DNA of 29,162 bases from RGIG9041 sp045593905 (GTDB lineage Bacteria; Bacillota; Clostridia; Oscillospirales; QAKW01). Position numbers and translations under genes: made by a program. Position 1 is the first letter of the stretch, and each line of letters starts with the position of its first letter. Below, in pieces: positions 6,621 through 13,857 of the stretch. The DNA lies in the NCBI GenBank assembly GCA_045593905.1, contig JAZNXL010000017.1, positions 1 to 29,162 on the forward strand, in the 5' to 3' direction. The notes beneath the pieces are model-generated. The model had not been told where the DNA came from and made no database searches. It saw nothing but the letters and a program-made list of their open reading frames with translations.

Positions 6621-8939
6621 ATGGCAATTAAAATTGTTAATCCCTTGATAGTTGATGAAGTTACATATCAAACTATTTTTTATGAAAAATTATTTGGTGA
6701 CGATTTTAAAGTTAACATAGATAGAAACACAGATGGATATATTGACGGAACAATTTTTGAGCACAAACAAAACATCATGAGTTATGGTCGTTCAAAAGCC
6801 CTTTCACAGGCTCTTATCTATCTCGTAAGATTCAACAGAGATGGTATCCCTGTCCCCAAAAACATAATGCTTGTAAGTCAAGACGAGAAAAAAGTCTATC
6901 TATATGATGCAAACGATTATTTAGATATTATAAACGACATTCCAAAATATTCTACTTTGCAAGCAAGTCAAGGAATAATAGATTTTAAAGAAAGAAAAGA
7001 TCCCAAAATAATCAAATATGATTTAGACAACCTTTCTAAAAGCTTAGAATTGTTACATATTCTAAATCAAACTCCAGAATATGTAAAAATTGATATAAAC
7101 ATACATAATGTTTTTGGATGGTCATTGTATTTCTATGCGAACGCATCTAAACCAAAAAAAGTTGAATTCTTTAAAGAAATTAGAAACCCTAAAAAAGAAT
7201 TATCAGATTTTATAAACCCATGGAAGGGTGAGGAAAAAGATTTTTCTTTGATTATGGATTTGCTGAACGACCCTCTTGTTCAGAAAAAACTGGGCGCTTA
7301 TTATACTCCGTCTCTTTACGCAAAAAAAGCAGTTGAATTAGTAAGGATGGCCATACAAAAAATTCCCGAAGGTAATGATTACATTATCTTAGATAGATGT
7401 GCCGGAACCGGTAATCTTGAAATGGAATTGACAGAAGAAGAACTGTCACATGTTATTGTTAATACTTATGAAGTAAAAGAATGGCATGCTTTAAAGGATA
7501 GATTGGGAAATTTAGTAAGATGTATCTTGCCACCTATTCCACGGGAAAAGAATACCTATCCCATGTTTGACAAAGACGGTTGTTTAGATGGCTCTAACGC
7601 ATTAACAAAAGCATTTCTTTTAAGAGAGGAAATAAAAAAATATATTGATGATCCAAACTGTAATATAATCATTTTTGAGAACCCACCTTATTCCGATGAT
7701 GCAGGAGATACTCCTATAACAGGGGTATCAAGAGGTAATTCTGAAGCTAATGATTTAACCGAAGTGATGAATTCGAAATTCAAGTCAGATTTTAAAGGAT
7801 TAGTTTTAAGTAAAGATCCGTTAAATGTTTTTATTTGGTCTGGATTTGAATATTATTTAAAAAAACCAGATGATGCATATATAGTTTTTGCGCCATTGAA
7901 ATACTGGAAAACTGGTCATTTAGTAAATAAAGAGTTTGTTAAAGGATATTTATTTAATAGAGCGCATTTTCATGCCGGCGCAGAAGCGGTTTCTTGTATT
8001 TACTGGAACAATAGGGATTTTTCCCCTTTAGAAACGATTAAATTAGAGGTTCTTGATATTATTGATGAAAGAATAAAAAAGATTAAAACTATTGATGTAA
8101 AAAAAATTCATGTAGCCCCAAGTGAAAAACTATTTGATAAAAGAAGTTTTCCTGAGGACAAAAACAATGGAATATATTGTCAAAGAAACGGTTTAGAGGG
8201 CCTAAAGCAAAAAAGCACAGGAACTAAAAACATTTATAATAAAAATATTATCGGTTGGGTTCATTTGGTGGGAATGGCATTCAATCCAAAAAATTGTAAC
8301 CTAACAAGAACTACGCTAAATTTAAGAAAAAACGGATTTTATCTTAGGGCTGACAATTTCATAGAAAAATTACCTCTTTTTTGTGCAAAAACCTTTACTC
8401 CACAAAATTGGTATGAGTCAAACTTATATTTTACAAGTGGAGATGGTGGAGATTCTTATATCAAAGATGAAGAATTCCTTAAAAAATGTTTAATATATAC
8501 TTGCTTAACACAAAAAAATAGATGTAGAAGTTTAAATGGTTCCGATGGAAGAAGTTATCAAAACGAATTGTGTTTTGAAAAAGAAACTTTAGCCAGAAAA
8601 AAATTAGACACAATTATTAAAACAATTCCTTTATCTAACGAAGAAAAAATGCTTATAGCAGAATATCATGATATTATAAAAGAAATTAGCAAGAAAGATA
8701 ATGTTACGAACGAATACGTCTACGAAGAATACGACAGCTCGTTTAAATATGGGGTTTTTCAAATTGAAGACGAAATTAATGTAAGCATTGTTGTTGGTCA
8801 AGACAAAAAAGGAAAAGATATTCTTAAACCTAAATATGGTGACTTGCATAATACGCTCATTGCTTTTAAAAAGAAAGTTCAAACATACTACAACGAAAAC
8901 ATTGTTGTCGATCTACTTAAGTATGAATTGCTAAAATAG
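6621..8939 (+). CDS. Type IIG-like restriction-modification enzyme (nuclease + N6-adenine methyltransferase)
   Basis: This is a single-polypeptide R-M enzyme, 772 aa from the ATG at 6621, which has GGAAG upstream. An in-frame ATG at 6603 has no ribosome site. Numbering below is from 6603. The N-terminus has a PD-(D/E)xK-like pattern: DGYIDG (D48) then FEHK (E53, K55). The methyltransferase begins around LGAYYTP (230-236), with the SAM-binding motif I LDRCAGTGNLE (263-273) and the catalytic motif IV ENPPY (359-363) of N6-adenine enzymes. The remaining ~400 residues probably hold the target-recognition region. No separate endonuclease or specificity gene is present, as expected for this class. 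It sits immediately beyond the right repeat of the recombinase cassette, so expression may be phase variable. Its recognition sequence cannot be told from sequence alone. Confidence 0.8.
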   Translation: MAIKIVNPLIVDEVTYQTIFYEKLFGDDFKVNIDRNTDGYIDGTIFEHKQNIMSYGRSKALSQALIYLVRFNRDGIPVPKNIMLVSQDEKKVYLYDANDYLDIINDIPKYSTLQASQGIIDFKERKDPKIIKYDLDNLSKSLELLHILNQTPEYVKIDINIHNVFGWSLYFYANASKPKKVEFFKEIRNPKKELSDFINPWKGEEKDFSLIMDLLNDPLVQKKLGAYYTPSLYAKKAVELVRMAIQKIPEGNDYIILDRCAGTGNLEMELTEEELSHVIVNTYEVKEWHALKDRLGNLVRCILPPIPREKNTYPMFDKDGCLDGSNALTKAFLLREEIKKYIDDPNCNIIIFENPPYSDDAGDTPITGVSRGNSEANDLTEVMNSKFKSDFKGLVLSKDPLNVFIWSGFEYYLKKPDDAYIVFAPLKYWKTGHLVNKEFVKGYLFNRAHFHAGAEAVSCIYWNNRDFSPLETIKLEVLDIIDERIKKIKTIDVKKIHVAPSEKLFDKRSFPEDKNNGIYCQRNGLEGLKQKSTGTKNIYNKNIIGWVHLVGMAFNPKNCNLTRTTLNLRKNGFYLRADNFIEKLPLFCAKTFTPQNWYESNLYFTSGDGGDSYIKDEEFLKKCLIYTCLTQKNRCRSLNGSDGRSYQNELCFEKETLARKKLDTIIKTIPLSNEEKMLIAEYHDIIKEISKKDNVTNEYVYEEYDSSFKYGVFQIEDEINVSIVVGQDKKGKDILKPKYGDLHNTLIAFKKKVQTYYNENIVVDLLKYELLK

Positions 8940-8967
8940 GCTATTTAATTATGAAAGAATTCTATTT

Positions 8968-9387
8968 ATGACTTACAAAACAATATTTTTGCCAGACTGG
9001 ATTATGACAATTTTATATGTTCTATCAATAATTCTTTCTCTGTTTATATCAACTATTGCTTTATTGTTATATCCATTTAAGTGGTTAAAATTCAAGTTTC
9101 ATATCGTAGTTTTCGCGCTCTGCATGATATTAGGCTGTTATTGGTGTTTCACAAACAAGGAAAAGGCTTTTTTGTATGCTATATGCATATTTTTTATTAT
9201 TACCTTTTTGATTGCAATCATAAATTTAATAAGATTAGCATTAAATAAAATTAGCATAAAGCTCTCCAAGTTTTATACCAAATATCCCTTGGTTAAATTT
9301 TGGATAACCATTCCTGTTTTTGTTAAAAAGCAAGACACACAAGCAATAAAAACAATATGTGAAGGTGACAGTGACAAGAACTCTTAA
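8968..9387 (+). CDS. Small membrane protein, unrecognised
   Basis: This 139-aa protein has three predicted membrane helices: about residues 10-36 (MTILYVLSIILSLFISTIAL), 45-62 (IVVFALCMILGCYWCF) and 66-90 (AFLYAICIFFIITFLIAIIN). A basic, soluble tail of about 45 residues follows. I recognise no family. It follows the restriction gene by 28 bp, on the same strand and with no terminator between, and a terminator follows it. It is therefore probably co-transcribed and under the same control. The ribosome site is weak (GAAAG about 13 bases upstream), which leaves the start somewhat uncertain. A role alongside restriction is possible, but only by association. Confidence 0.6.
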   Translation: MTYKTIFLPDWIMTILYVLSIILSLFISTIALLLYPFKWLKFKFHIVVFALCMILGCYWCFTNKEKAFLYAICIFFIITFLIAIINLIRLALNKISIKLSKFYTKYPLVKFWITIPVFVKKQDTQAIKTICEGDSDKNS

Positions 9388-9395
9388 TAGAAAAT

Positions 9396-9419
9396 ACGCT
9401 CTTTAAAAAGGGCGTTTTT
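9396..9419 (+). terminator. Terminator of the restriction/membrane protein unit
   Basis: Stem ACGCTCTTT (9396-9404) pairs with AAGGGCGT (9408-9415), with one G-U pair, followed by T5. Confidence 0.8.
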
Positions 9420-9439
9420 CTTTTGCTTTAATGTTTTCC

Positions 9440-9468
9440 TTGACACATACAATGTGATATGGTACTAT
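9440..9468 (+). promoter_or_regulatory. Promoter of ncRNA 2 / leader
   Basis: A perfect -35 TTGACA (9440-9445) is followed after 17 bp by -10 TACTAT (9463-9468). Unlike the promoters at 679 and 4803, there is no clear palindrome in the spacer. It is the only convincing promoter before the four-gene operon starting at 9813. Confidence 0.75.
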
Positions 9469-9474
9469 TATATT

Positions 9475-9791
9475 GCATTAAATGCAGTATAAAAATACCA
9501 AGTATATTCCGCCGAACAAAATAGTGTTGTGTGGCAACACCGGGATGGGTATGCGTTACAAAGGTTATAAGTGGTCGCTGCCTGATTGTGCGGAGTAGTT
9601 ACCATTGATACACTTGTTCTTTTTTGGTGGGAGAGTGTGCGCGAAGCAAATATACATTGCCGCAATCAATAGTAATAACAATCAAAAAGCAAGGATACAG
9701 GGAAGTCTGTCCAGCTTTCTTGTCAAGTATGATAATAAAGACGTACTTACCTTCTTTCTTTATGAAAGTAGGTGGAGTGCGTCTTTTTTTA
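9475..9791 (+). ncRNA. Presumptive structured RNA 2, possible leader of the downstream operon
   Basis: About 315 nt lie between a consensus promoter and a strong terminator. Local structure includes GCATT/AATGC at the 5' end, the strong hairpin GTGTTG-tgtgg-CAACAC (about 9524-9540), ACACT/AGTGT, and ACAG/CTGT (9697-9710). Six short motifs are collinear with RNA 1: CGCCG at 9510, GGGATGGGT at 9542, CGGAGTA at 9591, GTTCTTTTTTGG at 9616, AGCAAGGA at 9688, and the terminator. The terminator ends about 22 nt before a ribosome site, with no second promoter in between. RNA 2 could therefore be an attenuating leader whose read-through controls the operon, or a stand-alone RNA with leaky termination. 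Confidence 0.6.
9738..9790 (+). terminator. Terminator of RNA 2
   Basis: Arms AAGACG...CTTACCTTCTTTC and GAAAGTAGGTGGAGTGCGTCTT form about 20 bp around a TTTAT loop (one bulge, one mismatch, a few G-U). A T7 run follows. It resembles the ncRNA 1 terminator. Confidence 0.85.
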
Positions 9792-9812
9792 TTATTTATT
9801 TTAAGGAGTAAA

Positions 9813-9971
9813 ATGATGAACGACACAGACAAAAGACGATTAGCACGTGCGCTCAAAGAGGCATTAGAGCACGTAACAGCAGAAGCTCGTTGCTACTGCC
9901 TGCAAGACGAGCCTGAATATCTTGAAATCAAGACAACGCTCGAAGAGAAAATTCGAGCATTAAAGGAGTAA
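9813..9971 (+). CDS. Small charged protein (52 aa), unrecognised
   Basis: This is a short, highly charged, probably helical protein: DKRRLARALKEALEHV, a Cys pair CYC near residues 28-30, then a second helix ending EEKIRALKE. The start is set by AAGGAG followed by ATGATG, so initiation is at 9813 or 9816. The open frame extends upstream to 9624, but that part lies within the RNA 2 structure and lacks a ribosome site. It is the first gene of a tight operon; the next starts 4 bp after its stop. No family is recognised. Confidence 0.65.
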   Translation: MMNDTDKRRLARALKEALEHVTAEARCYCLQDEPEYLEIKTTLEEKIRALKE

Positions 9972-9975
9972 CACT

Positions 9976-11025
9976 ATGAAAAACGCTATTGTTAATATTT
10001 TTGTTAAAATTGGTGCATTTATTAAAGCACATACTGTACTTTCTATTGTTGTTGGTGCAGTTGTTTTAACGACTGCTATCGCAACTCCTGTGGCTATTTA
10101 TGTGCTTAAAGACGAGCTGGAAGAAATTACTCCTTATACTGAGTCTTCTATTCCTGAACTGGACGAGAAGCTTGAAGAACAAGCTGAACAACAGCAGGAA
10201 GAGGGTCTTCCGAGCCAGGCTGAACAAGAGGCCGAAGAACAAACTCAACAAGAAACTGTTGGCGAGGCGGTTAAAGAAGAGAATAATACTATTCAAACCA
10301 ACTCACAACAATCTGTTCAACAAACACAAACCACTACTTCAACCACAACCAACAATACCAGTGTTGGTACCTCAAATAATGTCACCACCAATTCCGCAAC
10401 CACTTCTGTTCAACCACAAGTGGTTCAACACGCCGATACTAAAACGGGCATATCTTGGGATGGCAAATCTCCGATTATTTATACATATCCCGATGGAACA
10501 ACAGGCACAACACCAATAGAAGGTGCGACCTACGAAAGTGTTCCTGGACTTATAACTACTTATTATATTCTTCGCGATTTAGCCGGAAGGCCTTATGATA
10601 GTGATTGTTCTATTTGTGGTAAAAAAGTAGGCAGTGGTCAGAATAATAAATGTTTACAAGTTAATAGAAATTCTTATTGTGGCGACTGCGGAGTCTATTT
10701 TACAGCATATACGTGTCATACTTGCGCTTTTGAAAAAGCGAGCAACGATTTTACGTTATATTGTACACATTGCGGAAAAATTAGCGGTACCGGAATAAAT
10801 GGAACATGTTTGCGGTATTGGACTGTGGGAGAACATGTTTGTATTAATTGTGGAACTACAGTACCAACTAACACTTGTCACACATGCACTTCGGGATGTA
10901 TGTACTGTAAAAAGACTATGGGTAACGGTAGCAACGGTACCTGTTACCGCGAATATTTTAACCAATCTAAATGCCCAAGTTGTAATGTAGCTGTACCTAA
11001 AAACACTTGCCATTCATGTAACTAA
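9976..11025 (+). CDS. Membrane-anchored triple zinc-ribbon protein
   Basis: This 349-aa protein has an uncleaved-anchor-like N-terminal membrane helix (about 20-44, VLSIVVGAVVLTTAIATPVA). An acidic Glu/Gln-rich stretch (45-105) and a Thr/Asn/Ser/Gln-rich linker (105-150) follow. Residues 155-200 form a small unique segment. The C-terminus has three Cys-rich repeats (about 211-250, 263-304, 308-348). Each has the plan CxxCGK...G.NG.C......CxxCG...... TCHTC, typical of metal-binding ribbons with conserved TCH(T/S)C ends. The linker suggests a cell-surface protein projecting from the membrane (inference). It starts 4 bp after the previous gene with GGAG upstream. No enzymatic domain is seen. Codon use and composition fit the island. 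Confidence 0.75.
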   Translation: MKNAIVNIFVKIGAFIKAHTVLSIVVGAVVLTTAIATPVAIYVLKDELEEITPYTESSIPELDEKLEEQAEQQQEEGLPSQAEQEAEEQTQQETVGEAVKEENNTIQTNSQQSVQQTQTTTSTTTNNTSVGTSNNVTTNSATTSVQPQVVQHADTKTGISWDGKSPIIYTYPDGTTGTTPIEGATYESVPGLITTYYILRDLAGRPYDSDCSICGKKVGSGQNNKCLQVNRNSYCGDCGVYFTAYTCHTCAFEKASNDFTLYCTHCGKISGTGINGTCLRYWTVGEHVCINCGTTVPTNTCHTCTSGCMYCKKTMGNGSNGTCYREYFNQSKCPSCNVAVPKNTCHSCN

Positions 11026-11037
11026 AGGAGTTTGAAA

Positions 11038-11844
11038 ATGAAATTGTTTAGAGAAATATATTGCGCAGAATGCGGAGAAAAGACAAATTGGTTTACAAGA
11101 ACCAGGTTGGGTGATAATACATATGTTTGTTCAAAATGTACTCAAGATATACCTTCATACATTAAAAAATGTGTCGATGGCATTTACACATTAGATGATT
11201 TTCGTAATTTAAAAAAATATATAAAGAAATCGCAAAAAGAATACGAACCTATTTTTAAAGAAACAAGTTCGTATAAAGATATTCATTTAGATGCATTTCA
11301 CGGACTGCTTTATTTTAAATCAAGTTGGACAGATCCGATAGTTTGTTTTAAATTATCGAGCATTTTAGAATTTGAACTATCTTTTTCTCCTAATAAAATT
11401 AAAGAAGGTATTATAAGCGATAAGGTAAGTGGTTATGTTTTATTTCATATGGTTGTTTCTAATCCTTTGTTTTATGTAGAAAAAATAATAGATGAAAATG
11501 CCAAGGCACCTGCAAAAACCAGTCTTTTTGGTAGAAAAGTAGAATATGAAAATCCTAAAAAGATGACTGATTTTTTAATAAACTTTCACACTGCATATGA
11601 TGAATGTATGGAAAAAGAATATGGTTCTATTGGAAAAAGCGAAAGGGAAGATATAATTAATCGAGCACTTGCGCTATTTATGTTTGATAGTTTAGAAGAT
11701 GTAACTATGGAAAACTTAAAATCACAACGGAACAAGTTAATAAAGGCTTTTCACCCTGATGCATCGTCTCAATCAGACACAAAGTCCGCTCAAAAAATAA
11801 ATGAGGCGTATGATGTTTTAAAGGAAACTATATTTAACAATTAA
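11038..11844 (+). CDS. Zinc-ribbon / J-domain protein
   Basis: The protein has 268 aa from the ATG at 11038, which has AAAGGAG 7 bases upstream; a TTG at 11032 is too close to that site. The N-terminus is a zinc ribbon (C9xxC12GEK...TRTRLGD..YVC31xxC34), resembling DUF4428-type domains. The middle (about 60-170) is mixed alpha/beta and unrecognised. The C-terminus is a J-like domain with the HPD tripeptide (about 239-241, KAFHPDAS) followed by AQKINEAYDVLKE. HPD is the motif by which J-proteins stimulate Hsp70 (DnaK) ATPase. It is the third gene of the operon, 12 bp after the membrane zinc-ribbon gene. An adaptor bringing DnaK to the membrane partner is conceivable, but this is inference. Confidence 0.75.
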   Translation: MKLFREIYCAECGEKTNWFTRTRLGDNTYVCSKCTQDIPSYIKKCVDGIYTLDDFRNLKKYIKKSQKEYEPIFKETSSYKDIHLDAFHGLLYFKSSWTDPIVCFKLSSILEFELSFSPNKIKEGIISDKVSGYVLFHMVVSNPLFYVEKIIDENAKAPAKTSLFGRKVEYENPKKMTDFLINFHTAYDECMEKEYGSIGKSEREDIINRALALFMFDSLEDVTMENLKSQRNKLIKAFHPDASSQSDTKSAQKINEAYDVLKETIFNN

Positions 11845-11858
11845 AAGAGGAAACAACC

Positions 11859-12434
11859 ATGAAAATATCAAGTAAAATTCGAGCACTTTTTAATTTCAAA
11901 GGAGAAGCACACGAAATAACTCTTGCTGCGGCGGAAATTAAAAACGATAAAATCTTTTTGCATCCCGAGGATGACCCTAAACACACATTTATGATTAAAA
12001 CCAAAAGTATCGATATATTGATTGAACCAAATGAAGAGGTTGATGAAGAAAACATTACTATAATTGATAACAAAAAAGCTCGATCTAAGAAAGATGGAGA
12101 ATCAGAACCATATTTTAAACCTAATTCAAATAATGTTCGTCAGTTTAGCTTATCAAGATATTTGACAAAGAAGAAGCGCATGTCCATACTGCTTTATCCG
12201 GAAGAGTACGATATGATTATGGATAACATAAAAAATCATGGATACAAAAAGACAGAATATTTTTTAGCTTGTGTTAAATCCGCCAAGAAACAAAGTGTCG
12301 ATTCTGCATATAAATATTATACAAAGTTTTATAAAGAGAAGCGTTCGGAGGATATTAAAAAAGCAAAAGAAGCCCAACAAAGAGATTATAATGAACGTCA
12401 AATGATTGCGCAGGCAAGGCCGAGCGCGCACTAA
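11859..12434 (+). CDS. Basic protein with ribbon-helix-helix-like C-terminal region, unrecognised
   Basis: This 191-aa protein is the last gene of the four-gene operon, 14 bp after the J-domain gene, with AAGAGGAAAC upstream. The N-terminal half (1-75) is beta-rich (ITLAAAEIKNDKIFLHPEDD). After a charged linker, residues about 93-140 read RQFSLSRYLTKKKRMSILLY then PEEYDMIMDNIKNHGYKKTE. This pattern of strand, two helices and basic residues resembles ribbon-helix-helix or relaxase-accessory proteins. The tail is a charged helix. DNA binding is possible but unproven; no family assignment is made. Confidence 0.6.
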   Translation: MKISSKIRALFNFKGEAHEITLAAAEIKNDKIFLHPEDDPKHTFMIKTKSIDILIEPNEEVDEENITIIDNKKARSKKDGESEPYFKPNSNNVRQFSLSRYLTKKKRMSILLYPEEYDMIMDNIKNHGYKKTEYFLACVKSAKKQSVDSAYKYYTKFYKEKRSEDIKKAKEAQQRDYNERQMIAQARPSAH

Positions 12435-12461
12435 CTATTACTATTCACCATATTAATCGAA

Positions 12462-12556
12462 AAGAGAACCACACTATTTTTGAATCAGTCGTCTTTCGCT
12501 TGGCAATTGGAGCCTCTGGGATTGACGCCTGAGGTTAGTGTGGTTCTCTTATTTTT
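12462..12556 (+). terminator. Large branched terminator / structured RNA end of the cargo operon
   Basis: A perfect 15-bp stem (12462-12476 with 12536-12550, AAGAGAACCACACTA/TAGTGTGGTTCTCTT) closes a 59-nt interior and is followed by ATTTTT. The interior can itself fold: CCTC-T-GG/CC-T-GAGG around 12512-12534 and GGC/GCC around 12502-12514. This is far larger than an ordinary terminator. On the minus strand it would also end in T4. From 12551 to 12686 I see only AT-rich DNA and an imperfect ATACAATG/CATTGTAT repeat. Confidence 0.75.
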
Positions 12557-12686
12557 ATATTAATTATAGCCAATTGGATACAATGCGTTAATTTTAAAAA
12601 AATTTTTTTGGATATATATTCTATAAATACTGTAAAATATACATCATTCAAGCCATTGTATGCAATAAAGTGAATATTATACACAC

Positions 12687-12709
12687 CAACTACAAACTTT
12701 AAAAGAGCC
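12687..12709 (-). repeat. Right terminal inverted repeat
   Basis: On the minus strand this reads GGCTCTTTTAAAG..., matching 598-620 at 22 of 23 positions. Its outer edge abuts the right copy of gatttatc (12710-12717). Confidence 0.85.
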
Positions 12710-12726
12710 GATTTATCGGTCCTTCT
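12701..12726 (-). terminator. Hybrid rpsR terminator (chromosomal arm + transposon end)
   Basis: On the minus strand the remaining chromosomal arm and loop (AAGGACCGA, loop TAAA) can pair with TCGG plus the first bases of the transposon end (CTCTT). This gives CCGA/TCGG, one A-C mismatch, then GG/CT-type and A-U pairs, followed by a short T-run from the terminal repeat. The rpsR operon thus keeps a weakened terminator after the insertion. Confidence 0.55.
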
Positions 12727-12733
12727 AGTTTGA

Positions 12734-12976
12734 TTATTCAGCTGTGTATGCCATAAGAGCAATAGCTCTTGCGCGTTTGATAGCAGTTGTAAGCTGTCTT
12801 TGATGTTTAGCGCATGTACCTGTTACACGGCGGGGAAGAATTTTCTCACGCTCTGATGTGTATTTTGAAAGTTTTGCAACATCTTTATAATCGATAGCTT
12901 CTACTTTATCTACGCAAAAAGAACATACTTTACGGCGCGGTCTTCTTGCGCCTTTGAAATTATTTTCTTTTTCCAC
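12734..12976 (-). CDS. rpsR: 30S ribosomal protein S18
   Basis: This 80-aa S18 of normal length binds S6 on the 30S platform. It has CSFC near the N-terminus (zinc-binding form), the conserved DYKDVAKLSKYTSEREKILP stretch and RRVTGTCAKHQRQL. The start codon is GTG at 12976, supported by GGAGGT 8 bases upstream; there is no ATG in a suitable place. It is the third and last gene of rpsF-ssb-rpsR. Its stop is 7 bp from the hairpin that the transposon has split. Confidence 0.97.
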   Translation of the reverse strand: MEKENNFKGARRPRRKVCSFCVDKVEAIDYKDVAKLSKYTSEREKILPRRVTGTCAKHQRQLTTAIKRARAIALMAYTAE

Positions 12977-12998
12977 TTGAGATTACCTCCGTTATAGA

Positions 12999-13418
12999 TT
13001 AAAATGGCAGCTCGTCGTCACTAACTTCTTCAAATGCCATATCATTGCCGCCAACTGCAGCAGGTGCTTTGAATTCAGTAGCAGAGCGTACAGATTCTTT
13101 TTTAGATTCTGCAAAGAGTGCCTCGTCAACAACAACCTCGATTGCTGTGCGTTTGTTACCCATTTTATCCTCGTAGTTACGGCTTGTAAGCGAACCTACA
13201 ACAGTAATGAGTTGGCCCTTTTCAAAAAACTTTGAAATAAAGTCTGCCTGATTTCTCCAAGCAACAACATTAATGAAATCAGTATCGTATGAGCCTTCAG
13301 CGTTTTTATAGTTGCGCTGAACTGCGAGTGAAAAGGTGGTAACGCTAATACCGCTTGTTGTTGTTTTGAGTTCGGGTTGTACGGTCAAACGACCTGTAAG
13401 AATAACCTTATTAAGCAT
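12999..13418 (-). CDS. ssb: Single-stranded DNA-binding protein
   Basis: This 139-aa SSB has an N-terminal OB fold (MLNKVILTGRLTVQPELKTT, ...FSLAVQRNYKN, FINVVAWRNQADF). A short linker follows, then the acidic C-terminal tip DDELPF that recruits partner proteins in replication and repair. The start has AAGGA upstream. It lies between rpsF and rpsR, the classical arrangement in which S6, SSB and S18 are co-transcribed. Confidence 0.97.
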   Translation of the reverse strand: MLNKVILTGRLTVQPELKTTTSGISVTTFSLAVQRNYKNAEGSYDTDFINVVAWRNQADFISKFFEKGQLITVVGSLTSRNYEDKMGNKRTAIEVVVDEALFAESKKESVRSATEFKAPAAVGGNDMAFEEVSDDELPF

Positions 13419-13445
13419 TGTTACGATTCCTTTTCGTTTTTAAAA

Positions 13446-13742
13446 TTATTTTTCGTCTTTGTTTACAACGATTGAGCGAATAACGCCGTCAGTGATATTG
13501 TAAACACGGTTGAGCTCAGTGATAAACTCTGCAGCTGCCTCGAAGTTTACAAGTACATAGTGGCCTTCTCTGATGTAGTTGATTTCGTAAGCGAGTTTTT
13601 TAACGCCCCAATCTTCTACAGACTCAACTTTACCGTTCTTTTCGATAAGAGCTTTAAACTTATCAACAATAGCGGTATGAGCCTCCTCAGTTAAATCAGG
13701 CTTTGTGATGAAAATAGTTTCATACTTGTGCATATTAGCCAT
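13446..13742 (-). CDS. rpsF: 30S ribosomal protein S6
   Basis: This 98-aa S6 has the typical start MANMHKYETIFITKPDLTEE and the GVKKLAYEINYIREGHYVLV core, the partner of S18 on the small subunit. A strong GGGAGGAG site precedes the ATG. It is the first gene of rpsF-ssb-rpsR; its promoter lies at 13858-13885. Confidence 0.97.
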   Translation of the reverse strand: MANMHKYETIFITKPDLTEEAHTAIVDKFKALIEKNGKVESVEDWGVKKLAYEINYIREGHYVLVNFEAAAEFITELNRVYNITDGVIRSIVVNKDEK

Positions 13743-13857
13743 AATTTTTCTCCTCCCTTTGGACTTATGGTCTGCATCTTTGACACAGACAAGGAATAAC
13801 GTATTTTTACGTTATTTATCGACCATTTGCGCGTAAGTACACACGCAATCACAATAC

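Larger units (their letters stand above)
598..12709. mobile_element. IS1595-family transposon, 12.1 kb, with cargo
   Basis: The element is bounded by 23-bp terminal inverted repeats (598-620 and 12687-12709) that differ at one position, starting GGCTCTATTAAAGTTTGTAG and GGCTCTTTTAAAGTTTGTAG. It is flanked by an exact 8-bp direct repeat, gatttatc (590-597 and 12710-12717). From established knowledge, IS1595-family elements generate 8-bp duplications, encode zinc-ribbon DDE transposases and can carry passenger genes. Two such transposases lie at the left end. Cargo includes a tyrosine recombinase, a type IIG-like restriction enzyme, two related RNAs and a zinc-ribbon/J-domain operon. The interior is visibly more AT-rich than the chromosome at 12.7-29 kb. 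The boundaries are seen directly; assigning mobilisation to one of the two transposases is inference. Confidence 0.85.

Noticed and set aside
9624..9812. N-terminal extension of the 52-aa protein into RNA 2
   Set aside because: The extension crosses the strong terminator hairpin and lacks a ribosome site, while AAGGAG sits just before the ATGATG at 9813.
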